DNA of 64,000 nucleotides. Origin: Certhia americana (Eukaryota > Chordata > Aves > Passeriformes > Certhiidae). Location: positions 248,001-312,000 of the forward strand of contig JAGMWU010000056.1 in assembly GCA_018697195.1 (NCBI GenBank). Reading direction: 5' to 3'. This document shows positions 1 to 57,200 of the stretch, piece by piece. The translations under genes and the position numbers were made by a program. Numbering within the stretch: the stretch's first letter is position 1; every line of letters starts with the position of its first letter. Below the pieces are notes generated by a model. It made no database searches. It saw only the letters and a list, made by a program, of their open reading frames with translations, and had not been told where the DNA came from.

Positions 1-2413
1 TTGCAAACCTGGGGTGACCTGGCAACCTGTGTCTGCAGTTGAGAGCTGTAGTTATGTATGCTACCTGTTGCCTGACTTGTTCAAGGAGGAAAGAAAAACC
101 CATGCAGAAAGGGTTTCTTCAAAAGGGAAATGTGTCAAGTGTTTGAGACTATCTGAGTTATGAAAGTGTGGCAGGGCTATGATCCAGCTGAAGAGCCTCT
201 CTTGTTGCACACTGCATTGGACATGTGTGTCATCAGTACTCTTGCACTTTCATTGGTGTGTGAATTCAATACCTTCATTCAGCACTGCAGTTCTCTCCCC
301 AGTTTCTTTCATCAATAACCTTCCACTTAATACTGTTTCAGGGGTGAAGCTATCTCTAAACAGTGTGTTCTCAAAAATCTATGCAAGAACTGTAAAATGT
401 GAACTGTGTAAAATAGTCGAGGCGGAATTTAGAGTAATGTGGGACATTCAGTGTTTTCATGGACTCTTCCATGCATAATGAATGCTGGTGTGACAATGGC
501 AATGATATACTATCAGAAGAAAAGAGTTCTTTTTAAATTCATTCTGTCAGAGGAAGTGACAAGAAGTATAAAACTTAAAAGCACAGGTTTTGTTGTTTGG
601 GGTTTTTTTTCTGGTAGAGTAAAGCCTCTGAAAAATTTTTGGATTTTTTTCTCCTGTGAAATTTTGGTTACGGAGAGTAGCTCTTAGACAGTAAGTAAGA
701 AAGTATCTTACTTTGATATAATGTGGAGTAATCTAATTGTGGTTAGTCCACAAAATATATATATAAAGGTCAGTCCTAGTTCTTGTCCCATGTTCAGAGC
801 ATCTAGAAGAATCCTGAGGAAAAACTGCTGCTATTAGAAAACAGCTTTGCCTCTTCTAAATAGAGGCAGGTATTATCCTCTTTCTCAAAATGTTTACTAG
901 AACAGGATCATTAAAGACCTGTTGATCTTTATCTCAGTCTGTTCCTAATATTGTAAAAGTACATGCTAATGGCAAAACAACTCAATGTGTCACATGAAGG
1001 ACAGTATGGCTTTTCTTATGTGGAACAGAAGTATGAGAGATGATTGTTTTAATGGATAGGCAAGCTCTACAGTACCATGAAAGTTAGGAGGCCTGGGACA
1101 CAAAGTGTTTTGAGTAGGGACTACTGGCAAAGTAGCACAAATATAATTTTAAGAAAGCTATAGGCCTACTAAGACAGAAAGGTGTTTAGTCTAGTTTCCA
1201 CTATATTGTGGAAAATTGTTGAATTGGAAGGATATCTTGGTAAGCTCTGGTACTGTTTCTCAGCAGTAGAAGCATTACAGCTCAAGCAGTAATGGAGTTC
1301 AAGAATTCATGAAGAGAGTTACTTCATATCCTTCCCTTGGGGTTTGATCTTTTGAGTCTGGGGAGAGGAGTAAGTGGTCTCTAATACTTCTTTTAATAGG
1401 CTTTATTTGTGATGCAGAGAGCTGAGCTGTCTATCGCCAGTTAGTGCCTTGTCACTTCCCAGTGATTTTGTAATGGTTACAAAACCCTGTTTTGACTGTC
1501 CAGCCTACAGTGTTCCTTAACTCATTAGTAATTTTTTGCTGTTCATCTGACATGTTTGATTATATTTGGCAAGTGTGTAAGTTCTGTAGATGAGAGATTG
1601 GAATGTGACTTTTCTAACACTTAATAGCTCCAGTTGTTCGGACATGGAGTGAGATTTGTAACCTTAGCTTTCTTGCCATGCAATTTTAAGTGACTTTAAC
1701 AGTTGTCATTTGTGATAGGAAAAAAAAAAAAAAAGGATGATATCTCAGAATAGTGATTTAGATTTGTAGTGTGGTTTATATTGTTGCACTTGTAAATAAG
1801 GTTATTAAAAATCTAGCAAGTAGGTAATTCTGGGTAATCTCATGCCATCCAAAATATTTGCATTTGTTCAGGGAGTTTAATAATGTACAAGCCAAGACAA
1901 AACTTTTGATTTAGAGTGGGTTTTGCAAACACAAACCTTGCAGGTGGAAGCATTTAGTTCTGTGGTTGTTAGTTAACCATACTGATGCAGGTTGTCTGTT
2001 GAAGTGCCAAGTAAGAGTGTTGAAATTCTCTAAAAAATCCTGCTGTGAAAGAGGCTTGCATTGGGTCATCATCTGTATTTTGGGGTGAACAATTTTCATG
2101 TCTTTAATTTTGTATAGAAAAACACAGCATTTGGAGACAGCGATGTATGTTTGGGGATAAATAATTTTTCATAGGTTAGTAATTGTTTATTTGATTCCCT
2201 TAGCTATGGGTATATCGTATATGTACATTCCCATTGCTATGGGTGTAACTATGTGGATATATTCTCAGTATTAACGTTGCAATACTTATTCTGATTTTTC
2301 TTACTAAAGTTGCTTTCTCATTTTCCATAAGGATTGTAGGAATATTATTTTCTATTAAGTGTCTGAATAGAGGTGAAATACCTTCTAAATTTTTTATAAT
2401 CAGATCTTTGTAG
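1..2413 (+). other. KDM3B: KDM3B intron 1 (3' part)
   Basis: No exon, repeat family or RNA gene recognised. It holds an A15 run at about 1720-1734 and ordinary AT-rich sequence. The open frames here are short and lack codon bias. Confidence 0.7.
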
Positions 2414-45189
<42,776 letters not shown>

Positions 45190-46475
45190 GAATTGCTAAT
45201 TCCAAATGCCCTGTCAAGCAGGCCTTTTGCTCACGGTATATACAGGGACTGCACACGACTGCCTCTGCAGGAGCAGAAGCTTCTCACTGGAAGCTGGTGT
45301 GGTCAGTATTACACACACTCTTCAGCCACTGTTTTCTACGCTGCCTCAACACTGAAGGTCTAATGGAAGGTTGCACTGTTAAATGCAGAATTCCAGATTC
45401 TAAAAGGTGCCATATCCCTTTCCTGTGGCCTTTTGCAAATTGAAAGAACATGGAAACGACTCAATGTTCCTGCATATTACGATTAGAAATGGTATAAAGA
45501 GTGTGGTTGTTTTTTTCCCTCATGCCTAGTTAGTCTCCACAAAGTTAGACAGAATGTGCTTGAGGTGGGTTGTCCTGCTGCAGACTTGGCTGATAACTGC
45601 TGAAAGAATGTGACCATCAATAGCCCAACTGCAGAAATTCAAACAAACTTCCCGTGTGAGATACAGGCCAAGGAAAAGGATAAAGCTAGTCTCTGCACTC
45701 CCCTTCTTCTAGCTGTTTCTCTATACGCTGTAGAGTTGCAGAACTAAAGGGAGAACCCACTTTTTTTTCCCCCTGGGAGACTCCAGAAATAAGAGAATTG
45801 TGTATTTAGTGAAAAAATAGGTTTGTAGTGAAACAGTTAATATTTCATGAAAGTAGATATTTTTAGTATTTTTGAAGTACCACAATTGTTCCTGGATTTT
45901 CAAGGAAAAGTGTATTACGTTTAGTCTTCCTTTCAATAAAATCAAGAAGCGATTTTTAGAAAGCAGTCCAAAATAGCACAAAAACAGCCAAAGGAGAATT
46001 GAATAGAAATTGGCATCCCACCTCCCTTGCCCATATTACCTCACCTATCTTCCCCCTCTCTCTTATGCCACCCTGCTTCCTTGGAATGAGAAGTAAAAAG
46101 GAGTATAAACTCTGTTCTCACATGGAGATGTTGTACATCTCTCCCTGCACTGGTGACTGCAGGCAATATTCACCCAATACCAGTGATACCAGAAAACATC
46201 TATAAAACAACTATCCTTTCCAAAGTGAAGGAAAAGTTAACTTTCGGTGTCAACTTTGTCCAGAACTATTTTAAGTAAAATGTTCCTGCTTGATAGAACC
46301 GTATTCAGAATTTACTAATGTCAGCATTGATGCAATGGATTTCATTGTCCGGGTACATGGGGAAATGTATTGACCTTATCTCCAGCTGTACTGTAGTGCC
46401 ACTTCCAGGCCTGTTAATATGTTCACGGTTATTTCATTTTTTAAAAAATAAAAGTCATTTACTGTAACAGCCTGG
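45190..46475 (+). other. KDM3B: KDM3B 3' untranslated region
   Basis: About 1.3 kb without coding potential after the stop codon. AATAAA hexamers lie at 45935-45940 and 46447-46452; the second is followed by a U/GU-rich stretch (CTTCCTGCCTTGAGGTTGTC) and is my preferred main cleavage signal. Another AATAAA at 47758-47763 could serve a longer form. The end point is inferred, not seen. Confidence 0.65.
46447..46452 (+). promoter_or_regulatory. KDM3B: Likely KDM3B poly(A) signal AATAAA
   Basis: Canonical hexamer about 1.26 kb past the stop codon, with GT-rich sequence 60-80 bases downstream. Intronic AATAAA copies elsewhere in the window lack this context. Confidence 0.6.
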
Positions 46476-49400
46476 GCAGTTTCTTTCATACTTGTACACT
46501 GATCTTCCTGCCTTGAGGTTGTCTCAGCCTCTGCCCCTGGTAGTGTAGGCAGCCTGCTAATTTTGACCTGCTGTGTTTGACCAGAATGCTTATGTGGTTT
46601 AGCTTGGCATCCCAAGTATGTGCTGGGAGCACACTAAGCTGCCTGCCAATTCTTCATTCTTTGAGGTAGTTTGGATAGAGGATTTGTCTTACCATAAAAA
46701 ATGTCTCTTGTACTGTGCTCCTCATCTCTTATCTTCCTAACAGGTTGGGGTCCAGGCATCCCCTCTGCACTGGAGATATGGATGGGGTGGTAAAAGTTCT
46801 GGAGGTTGTGATGGCAGCAGCAGTTCTGTTAACTGACATGCGGCATTCTAGCAGCTTCAGTTTGATTATTGGATGCAAAGTCCAGTCACAGGCTTTTGCT
46901 GCCTCCTGCCCTTGCAGCTATCCTGTGAATATGGGCTAATTTATCTGCTAAAGATAAAAACGGTTGTTCCAGATGCATGAATCGTTCAGCTTCACTGTAT
47001 TCTGTTGTGTACAATTTCTTGTGCACTTCCGTTGTACTCTGTGCCTACAGATTAATTATAGCTATTTCCCTCATTAGTGTGTGTATAAGCATTAGAATTG
47101 GATAAAGATCAAAAAGGCAGAGACTTGGCTATATCTAATGCAGTAGGCATGAGTAATTTTAAATGCAGTGATCTACAATAAGAGTTTTGCATCTTGTTCT
47201 AAACCTTTGTTTAGTTTGAGTGTATCAAGACTGCTTCTGTCTCTTGAATTTCCTTTCAACCAATAATTATAACATTGACTTAAGGTCTATAATCAGTAGT
47301 TTTTATCACAGTATTTTCTAGTTCAAGATTTAAGGGACAGCTGGTATGTTACATAGAATGTAATCAGATTAAAGCAGACATCATAAATCAGGAGTTTTAG
47401 CAGAGGGACAATAAAAAACTTGAGTTACATGTCTTAATATTGTTTGCTGCAGTTATCACACTTGTTCTACCTAATGCTCTCTTGCCGTTACTAAATGGAG
47501 GTGCATAAGACAGTGGGCAGCACCATTTTTGTATATGGGCTTTAAACTCTGTCTTTTAGTCAATGTCCTGTGTAACTACAGACAAGAAGAAGCAAGAATT
47601 CAGGAATATATGACTGTTGGCCTGTGCGAGTGAATTTAGATTGCATTCACAATACTGAAGTTTGGTGTGTCCTCAGCCATGCAAGGGTCCTTATAATGTC
47701 CCCAGTCTGAAGATTTCACTTCTTTTCAACCAAAAAAACTTTGTTTTCTTGATACTGAATAAAAATGTAACAGTGTGCAAGGTTTAATTTTAAAAACCCT
47801 AAATCTTTACTCTGAGGCAACTGTACCAGGCAAAATAAATATAGGAAAAAAAGTACCTAATACATTGACAGTTACATTCCATGTGATTTTTCTGTGAAAG
47901 ATTCTTAGATGGCCTTTTGTAAAACTTGAGGATGTGGAATCAGAATTGGAGCAACGAAGTTACATGCTAAGCAGTAACTTGAATTTACCTACAATTCAAA
48001 TAAGATTAAAGAAGTTATGATGCATGAATATTATTTAAAACTATTGCTCCCATGTATATATAATTTCCTTCTTCCTCACTCCTGATAGCCCTTTAATAGC
48101 TCTGAGCTTCTACAGTTAAGAGGTATTGGTTGAGGTGTATAACACACTAGTGATTTATTCAGGCATCAAGCACACCTTGTAAGCATTGATTCAGTGGAAA
48201 ATTACTGTGAAACTACACAGCATAGAAGGACCTGTTGACAGTGTATCTTACTAGTTCTGGTTACTGGTAAGGAATCTTGTCTTCTGATCATCAGCTTCTG
48301 TGTTTCCCCAATGGCTGGTATGCATGCCAATGCCTGCTTGTGGTCACTCTCTTCCAGTGCATCTCAGAATCTGAAATTAGCCCACAGCTTCTTTCCTTTT
48401 AATTGGCAGATTCTTATTCTCAACCTTTGAAAAAGAGCTGCATGTTCCCGCCAGGCATTTGAAAAATAACCAGGCAGAAATCATCTTACTTATCTCTCTT
48501 ATCTCCCTCGTTCTGCCTTGCAGGAGCTTTTTATTTATCTCTGCCTTTATATAGTCTAATAGGAAAATGGTAATACAAGTTTTAAGAGCTGGATACAACA
48601 AAATACAGCTGTTTCCTCCAGGATGGTGTCTTCTAAGAGAATAGCTTTCAATCACAGAGCAAAACCCGTAAAGAAATGTTCTCAGAACAATTTCCAGTTC
48701 TAGGGCCCTAGCTCTTAAAATGTCATTTTTGGCTGTCAGCTTGCACTTTTTCTGTTTTCCTTACTTCTTTCACGTTTTGATACTCTTCCACTACAGTCTG
48801 CACCTTTGTGTTTCAGAGAAGGGTCCCATTGTACTCTTCCACTTCACCTTTACTCCTAAGACCCATAGACTTGAGCCCTGATGAATTGCTGTTCTTCTTC
48901 ATCATAGCAGCTTCTGCCTGAACTTCAGCTGCAGCAGATCTCTGGATCTGACCTGGCATTTTTCTTAATGTAGCTTTGCTTAAGCTGCTCTACTCTAGAA
49001 ACAGTTTGTGTGATTTCCATACTTTATTGTTTAGCCATAGCAGATTGATAGATATTTGGTGACCTATTTGGACCATTTGTAGAACACAAGTTTATCATGA
49101 GTTGTTTCAGCAGTAGCATATCTGCAAAAAAAAACCCCAAACCAGCCTTAATTTGGAAACAATTGATGAATTACTATCCTAAGGTAGGTCTTAATTACAC
49201 AGCATTGTACAATATTACTAATAACTTAATAAAAATACTACTACTTACAAATATTTTTATTTTCACTTAACCTGCAGCTGACTTTTGTTCCAAAAATAGC
49301 CCTTAAACTTCCAGTAGTTTTTCCTTGTGGAAAAGGAAGCTAATTAATTCTTTCATTTGTATTTATGATATGGAAAAAGATTTAACTTCTTATTGCTAAA

Positions 49401-50900
49401 TGTAAATTGCTGGCTTAAAATACCATTTCTGAAGTTGTTCTAAAGCTCAACGTGCTACTTAACAGTGATCTGCCACTTACATGTACGACACCACCTTCTC
49501 TGCTGATGTTGAGATTCTGTTGTTCTTATCACCATTTGTGTCTAATGCACTGTCCATTTTCATACTGCCCCTTGGCACATTAAATAGCTTAAAGCACTTA
49601 GGCACATTTTATTTAGGTGTCACTTACCTATGCTGCAGTTATTTAGCATTCTCACACTGTCATATATGTTACTTACCAGATCTCTGCATTTTCCCTCTTC
49701 TGTTTGCATCTTCCACTCAACCGAGCATGAACAAATTACTCAGGTAACAGATCTGTTGCTGTGCTGGTCACCAATAGGAAACTGATGCAATTAGAAATGT
49801 AGTTATTTTATTGAAGTTTTTGCATGTTGGTGTAAAAGCAGATTCCTTTTATCCTATTAGTAGGTCAGTTATGCCATCAGTGGTGTAAATTGTGCAGTCC
49901 CTTATGCAATCATTTTGTTGCCATTCATATCCAAAAGCAGACTGTGACAAAATGTTCTTTGTCACTGTCTGTAGGGACATTAATGCTTTCATCTCTTGCA
50001 TGTAATGGGAAGTTGTCAATGTTTTGTATTTGTCTTCACTGCTCATTATTCTGAATTTCATGCATTCATGAGAAAATTCTTCCTGAACAGCTCTTTGTTT
50101 TTGTTCTGACTCTTTCCTTGGTCTCATTCCTTTTCATAAAGGCTCTTTAGCAACTATTGGCAACTAATGAGACTTTGCCATAGTGCCTTCCTTCGGGTGT
50201 TTTGGGGTTTTTTTGGTGGGCTTCTTTTTATTTGTTTTTTGTTTGATAGGTTTTTTTGAGGTTGGTTTCATTGGTTGGTTGGTTGGTCGGTTGGGGTTTT
50301 TTTAGCTGAAGAACCACAGTAGTTTTCTAGAGATTTTTTTTTTTTTTTTCATTAAAAAACATGCAATGGTTATCTCGGTGTGATTCAGAGATCTGTGTAC
50401 ATGGCCTAATCAATCCTTGACTGTAATATACATACAGGCTCCCAGTAATGAACTCTGGTATTGACTGAGGAGAAAGATTCTTTAAACAGAATTCATTGGT
50501 GAGCTGTTAAAATACAACAGTTTCCAGTACACACACTGTTCAGCCTTGTTTGTGTAGTTAACGAAGTAACCGACCTCTCTGCTTTCGAGGAAGAGTACCT
50601 GGCAACACTGAAATTACCTGGAAACTACAAGTAACAGCCTTTATTCTTCTGGTTTAATAACGCAAACGTCAGTATCGGCTAGTTGCGTTTTGTTTTGCAT
50701 CCGGTTTTGGGTGAAACTCGGAGCCGTGGAACTTTGAAACGCTTTTACACTTAATGACCCTGTTTGCAGCATGTAATAGCTGTTGTCTTGATTTGCCGGG
50801 AGGAGGCAGGAGCAACTGGAGGGAAGATGGCTTCTTCTGTGGTCTCTATTACTCTGTTCCCAAGTGCCCACGGTCTCAATTCAACACTCTCCTGCAATTT
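46476..50900. other. Intergenic stretch between KDM3B and REEP2
   Basis: 4.4 kb without a supported gene. AATAAA at 47758 may serve a longer KDM3B transcript. A G/T-rich stretch with repeated GGTT lies at about 50,195-50,310. A 92-codon minus-strand open frame at 49849-50127 has no family resemblance. Confidence 0.6.
50195..50310 (+). repeat. G/T-rich low-complexity with GGTT repeats
   Basis: Consecutive TTGG units around 50,270-50,296 (GGTTGGTTGGTTGGTCGGTT) followed by GGGG and T runs. It lies about 0.6 kb upstream of the REEP2 CpG island. Confidence 0.8.
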
Positions 50901-51233
50901 CCCTCACGTTGCTTCTCTGCCATCGTTCCAGCAATGCCACTTGTCTACCTCGCTGCTGCCGTTCCGCTGGCGGGGCTCCGTTCCCGGGGTTCCCCCGCAC
51001 CTCCCGACCTGGTGCGAGCGAGCACAGGACTGTCCCCCCCCAACGGCGGCGGGCAGCGCGACCCGCCGGGTTCCGCAGAGGGCCGGGATGCCCGGGACCC
51101 TGCGGCCTCTCCCTCCGCCGCGTCGGCCCCTCCCATGCGAGCACACGGGGCGGAGCTACGCCTGCTGCAGGAACCTGCCCTTTAAGAGCCGCCTCCCGCC
51201 GCCGCTCAGCCGTGAGCCGCGCCCGGTGCCGCC

Positions 51234-51265
51234 ATGGTCTCCTGGATAATCTCCCGCCTCGTGGT
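51234..51265 (+). CDS. REEP2: REEP2 exon 1, start codon
   Basis: 32 coding nt encoding [10 protein letters not shown] plus two bases of the next Val. Donor GTGAGT. The N terminus is identical to mammalian REEP2 and starts the first membrane segment. Confidence 0.94.
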
Positions 51266-54200
51266 GTGAGTGCGTGCGGCCGGGGCGTGGGGAGGTGCGG
51301 GCCGGGGCGCGGGGCCCTTCCCCGGTGGTCCCTCGGGGGCCGCGGCCCGGAGCGGGGCTCTCTCTGGCGCTGGCGTCCGTGTTGCCCCGCGGACCCCGCG
51401 CCCTGGGAAGGGGCGGCTGAGGGGCGGGCTCCCTCGCGGGTGGCTGCGGCCGCAGATGGTCGGGTCTGTGCGGGCTGCTGCGGCCCACGGGCGGTGCCGA
51501 GGTGAGGGCGGCTAAGCCCCGCCCGGAACCCGGCATCACGCCGGCACCGGCATCCCGAGGGGAGTGCTCGCCACTGCGGCCGGGGGCGGTGCGGGGCGCC
51601 GCGAGGAGCTGAGGGGTCTGTTCTTCTCCTAGGCTGATCTTCGGCACCCTTTACCCTGCGTACTCCTCCTACAAGGCCGTGAAGACGAAAAACGTAAAGG
51701 AATATGTGAGTACGGGCTCCCCGTGCCGACGCAGCGCCCGCCTCGTCCTTCGCGGCCGCCTTGCAAGCGCCCGGCCTGTCCCCGGGACGATGCCACTCCG
51801 GCTCCGCAGGGGCTCGGTCAGCCAGGCCGCCCGAGCAGCAGCTCCAGTCGTCTCTGGAAAAGCTGCCATGGATGGGTGCTTACTGAAATGAGAGGTTTCA
51901 GCCCATAAACGTGGGTTATTTGTTCTCAGGAGATGCTGAGTGAGGAAGGGAAAGCGGGGAAACACTGCAGTATGGAAGCATATGAAAGTCCAGGACAAGT
52001 TCTTTCTTGTAACTTTATCCTTACTTTGTGTCCTTTACTGCTTTTTCAGTACTACTTTTGTTTTCTTCCAAAGGGCTGAATAATCCTGCTTGGTTTGTGG
52101 TTTCCTATCACCTTTGTGATCAGTTTTTTATGTTGGTCAAAACTTCATTCTCTTTCCCTTCGGGAACCGTTTCCTTTCCTGTCTACACCGTTGCTACAAT
52201 TACCATATTTAAAACACCAGATTTTTTTTTTTTTTTTGTGATGTTGTGTGCTGCCTTCTTAGAGAAGGGATGTTGTAAGTAGATCAGTTGAAACAAGATC
52301 TATGATGTGTAAAAGTATGGCATTAATTTTGGGGTTTTGTTTAGTGAGTCAATGGTATAGATTTCTTGAAGTAGATATCGAATTCTGAATTGCTGCAGCA
52401 GAAAATATAATCTTGTTTTCAGTTTCAGTGAAAATGCTGGTTCAAGAAAATGTATTTGAACTGCTAAAACTTACATATTAATTATGTTTCTTTGAGAGGT
52501 CTGCATCAAAAACAAGCAGTTAGATGTTGGACTGCCATCTGTCTAATTCACTTACATTTGAAGCACTTCTTTCTCAACACAAGTGGAAAGATGGGGGAAA
52601 ACATAACAGAAGGGGCAATATCTGTGTTCAAACTGTTCCTCATGTGAAAAGTCAGCAGAGAACTTGAATGCTGTACTGCCCATTTTCAAATCCAGCTATT
52701 TTGTATTACTGCTTGCTCATAGCACTTAAAAATCAACATTGGTTAGGGTTTGGTGGTGGAGAAAGGTCTTACAGCTGTATCTGTGCCAAAGTGGAATATT
52801 GAAGCTCGAGTTGATACAGAGCAAGCTACCACAAACAGTCCATTACTGACATCAGAGTACAGAGCAAATTTACTCTTCTCTACCACCATGATAGAAACGC
52901 AGGATAAATCCTTGAGCAGCTATGGCAAACTGCTTCTAGTAGCTCAGATTGTTCTAAAAGCAGTTTCTTTCTTTTTTCATGTCGTCTTCAGTGTTGGTCA
53001 AGTCTACATTCCAGTTATGCTTTTGCATTTGCTGAATTCATTTAGGTTCTTGGTGCAAGTTGGGGAGACTATATATGTGCCTGAAGCTGGTCATCATCAG
53101 GGTGAGCAGCAAATGACTCCTGACTCCTTTTAGTGGATTGAAAAAAAAATGCAGCCTCATTCAACTCACAGTTTTGGAAGGTGTTTGTAATCTGTCATAA
53201 GAAAAAAAAATAGGGCTTCTTCCCATCTGCTTTCTGCTCTTCTAGTTTCTGGTCATCTTCAGGGACTTCTAGAATTAGAAGTCAGATCCTTCTAGTTTGT
53301 TTAGGAGCTATACTTCTTTTTTTCTTTGGCTTTGGAGCATAGGGTGAAGGGTGACAGAAGGAGACAGAGGCAAGAGACCTGCATCCGGTATCAAAGATGT
53401 GAACATGAAGTTTATTTAAATAGTAACAAAGAATGTTTTATGTTCTCAGTTCATACTCCTGAGCATTCTGTTAGCAGAGTGAAAAATAAACACTAAGCTT
53501 ATACTCAGGCTGCCTACAGTGACCCCTTTTGAGTGACATCTGCTAATATATGTAAATGCAATAATTTTCATTAAGAAAAAGCAAACACTGTAAGTTCATT
53601 GCTTGGTATTTAATCCCATTTAGAGACAAAATGTCAGCCGGAGATCAATCAGGATCCTTTTTTTGAATTCTTTAATCAACTCCTACCTAATCTCTTGGAT
53701 AGAAAAGTATCTTCTGCACAGTTTGTCATCTTACTATTCACAACCTTTTCCAGATGTTTCATGAAGATGAACAGCACAGATCTCAACACTGATTGCTGTG
53801 GGATTCCACTGGTAACTTTCCTCATTGTGAAAAGTGGCCATTTACTTTTCTCCTTTGTTTCCTTTTTTTTAACCAACTGTTAATCCTCAATAGTCCCTTC
53901 ATTTTTATCCTTGACAATTTTGTTTCTTTAAGTGTTGGTATAGACCTATTAGAAACTTAATATACCCTTGCCCTGTAAGGAAAGCACTATAGCTCAACAC
54001 AGGCTAATGGAAACCTAAGAGTTCTGCTACACTTGTGAATTTTTTTTTTTTCTGAAAAAAAAGCATAATCTTAATTTTGTTACATATGTGTAGGTATTTG
54101 CTAATTGCTTTTATTGCTATTATTGCCTTCATTTTGCCTAATGCTGAAGTAAGATTTACTGTTTAATAGGTTTTCTGAAATCTCTCATCCTTTTGGATTC

Positions 54201-57200
54201 CTTTTTGCAAACTTAGATTTATGATTATTCACACACTTCTTCATACACGAGCTGATTCACATTGCTGCACTGAGAATTTAATCATTCGTTTCAAAAAGTT
54301 GCTTTAGATCAGCTGAATGACACATGGTCTTGTCCAAACTGATGATACAAGAGAAAAAAAAGGCAAGAGAGAGCCGTACAATACAAGTTTTGCTGTTTTC
54401 TCCTCCGAAAAAGAAAGTTTACAATAGAGTGGAAATAATTTGGATTACTGACCACTGTCTTCTAAACCATTCACTGTGTTAGAGCAGCTGGAGGCATATT
54501 CATTTTCTTTTATGATAAACTTGTGGAGGGTCTTTCAAGAACAAATCACCAAGTTTTCCAACACATGCAAGTTTGAGGAAATACCTTCTTTTATAGTATT
54601 TGCTGTAACAATGAATATCAACATGTCATTATTATATGAACATAATTGTTCATGTAATTGTAATATTTGGATTCATAAGTGGCATTTCCCTGATTTGGTT
54701 TAGTTCTTTTTTCCCCATTCTTGATGACACTTAAGAGTGTTAAATTGCTTTTAATTAAGGTGTTCTCTTAATTTATCTGCTAGTTATGCTCTTTTTAAAT
54801 TCTCAACAGGATAGAAAATTAGCAATTTCCTTATAATTCATCTGACTTTTCTTGAGGAGTAGTTGGCTTGTAGCTGAGAAACTGGTTACCAAAACAACAG
54901 AGTGTGCATCTGTGATTGTTAGGGGGGAATCTTTTTTTTGTGCTTTGAAAGAAATACTGCCCCTCAATACATACCCTCAAGATGAGGGTGTGAGGAAGTA
55001 GAGGGATAGATGATAGGTGTCCAAATCTGCCGTCATAGTACATACATACACTCCAAACCTTAAACAAAAAATTTAGGTTGATGTGGTGTATTCTTTGCTT
55101 TTTTACCTCTCTCAGTGAGCCTTTATTTAAAGAGAAAAATTAATTGCTTGTGTGATTTCTGGGAGTAATGATTAATGCAAAGAATGCTTATTAGGGAGTT
55201 AGAGCAAAATAATATGTTTCTTGGTTTACTGTTTTTCTTTTTTCCTAAGGAAAAACTTTACATCAGGAAAATACAGGGCTGCAGCTGAAACTTAAACTTT
55301 TACATATGTGTGTGCATGTGTATTTTTTATGGTATTCATGATATATGGAAGAGTGTAACTTCCTGAAGTGAACTGGTAAATTTTTCTGGATAGGTCGTTT
55401 GGGACCTAAAACACTGTTGCACCATAATGTTGCTCCAGGGCATGCATTCATCAATGTATCTGTGTGTTTATTTAGAGCACAGTAGTCCTACATGCTTTCT
55501 CAGACTAAAGTGTACCATTTAGTATGTACCATTTAATACCCTCTCCATTACAGATTATATATGCCTTCTTTTTGAATCTGTCTTAATGTGTGGAGATGAG
55601 TCATTTATAGTGAGAAGATACTTCACTTTTTTTTGCTTCTGATGTATGTCCATTGAGTGACTGCTCTTTTGCAGGTGAAGTGGATGATGTACTGGATTGT
55701 GTTTGCCTTTTTCACCACAGCAGAAACACTCACAGACATTGTTCTTTCTTGGTGAGTTCCTTGGTGGCACATTGCGGGTTTTTTTGTTATTGCTGTGTCT
55801 TTGTTTTGGTTTTTTGCCTTTTTTTAAGCAGCGAGAAGTGTCAGGATGCTAAGAATAAACTGTGTCTCCTTTAGGAGTTTTCTATCCCTCTGAAGAGTCA
55901 GCAGGTTTCTAGGTACTGTGGGTAGTAGCTGCCGTCTTAGATGCTTCAACTCCTTTGCTTGCAAAGTTAGGGTGATTGCACAGTATCTGGAAAAGGATCT
56001 TCATCCATTCATCACTTGAAATATTTTTGAGAAGCTGTTAATGTGAACTGGTACAGATTGAAAAATGATAGTCTAAAAGACACCTTACAAAATGATAGAA
56101 GGAAGGGACCTGTTTTGCTTTGACAGCTTTTCATAAGAGCAGATCGCATGCATGTCTGTGCTGTGAGTGGTTTGCATGATGAACTTCGCTTCCACTGGGG
56201 AGGGTGGGACAGACTAGAAGCAGATTCTTACTCTTTCAAGTACTCCATGTCATGCTTGGCACTGTAGAGGCCTCCAAAAATGACAGTTCATTGTTACAGG
56301 GCTTTAACTGAACCTTTGAAACAGGGTGTCTTCAGTTGCCTCATTGCTTTAGTGTGTGAGCTTTATGTACATCTCTGAATGTTAGTCAAGAGTTTCATCT
56401 TCTAAAGAATCGTGAAGTACTACACATGCCTTACAAAAATGCTCAGCAGCTTTGTTTCTACCTGCATAAAATCTGAAAAGCAGACAAAGTTCAAAAAAGT
56501 ATAAGAACTTTAGCTTATTCACATAAAGGACTTATGAAAACAGCAGTTTCTTCTTACTTGAGTCAGCAGAGATTTTGCATTCACTTGTTTCAATCTCTGC
56601 TATTGTATCTTCCCAGACTTTGTTGGGTAAGGGTTAGAGATTACAGGTTTATGTTCTGCTTGCTGTTTTTCATTTACACTGGCCCTGCTTTTGTGTCTTA
56701 TTTGAGGAGTACCTGTTGGAAGTTTCAGAAACATCTATCGGCTTTAGCAGGAACGTGACATTATTAAGATACATAGTTGAAAATTTTGGAAATTGAGAAG
56801 GGAAACTAATGTAGTATTAACATACGCTGGATGCTCTCTGAAGAAACTTAAGAATGATGAGAGTAGCTATCAGATTGTAATTTGGTGTGTTTGCAGGGCT
56901 GAGAGATGCCCTGTTTATGGAGTTTTCATGGCTATGGATGAAAGACTAAATGATACTCGGAGAAGGTATGTCCTAGGATTCTAAAAAGGGTTCTGCTTTT
57001 CTGACCTGAATAATTCAATTCTCTTGTTTCTGAGCCTTTATCTTGCCTACACTTTTTCTGCCTGTGCTGCTCTCTACCATTTATCTTCATCTGTCTCTGT
57101 ACTGATCTTGATTCCAGTTCTCCATCTTTCTCTCTCCTTTTTTTTTTTTTTTTTTCTTTCCTGTTTCTCTCAGGTTTCCCTTTTATTTCGAACTGAAAAT

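Larger units (their letters stand above)
50930..51850 (+). promoter_or_regulatory. REEP2: CpG island and probable REEP2 promoter
   Basis: Base composition switches sharply from AT-rich to very GC- and CpG-rich across this interval and back again. It brackets the first two REEP2 coding exons. A GGGGCGG box (51147-51153) and a TTTAAG element (51181-51186) lie 50-90 bases before the start codon. The transcription start is not visible directly; it probably falls within about 100 bases upstream of 51234. Confidence 0.75.

Noticed and set aside
49849..50127. A 92-codon minus-strand open frame in the intergenic region
   Set aside because: No family resemblance, no promoter or splice signals; length is within chance for this composition.
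50270..50296. GGTT units as interstitial telomeric sequence
   Set aside because: The vertebrate telomere repeat is TTAGGG; these units are TTGG and irregular, so it is simple sequence.
50864..51505. A 213-codon open frame and several others on both strands in the CpG island
   Set aside because: High GC suppresses stop codons. The frame crosses the REEP2 exon 1 splice donor in a different frame, and its Arg/Pro/Gly-rich composition is typical of island artefacts.
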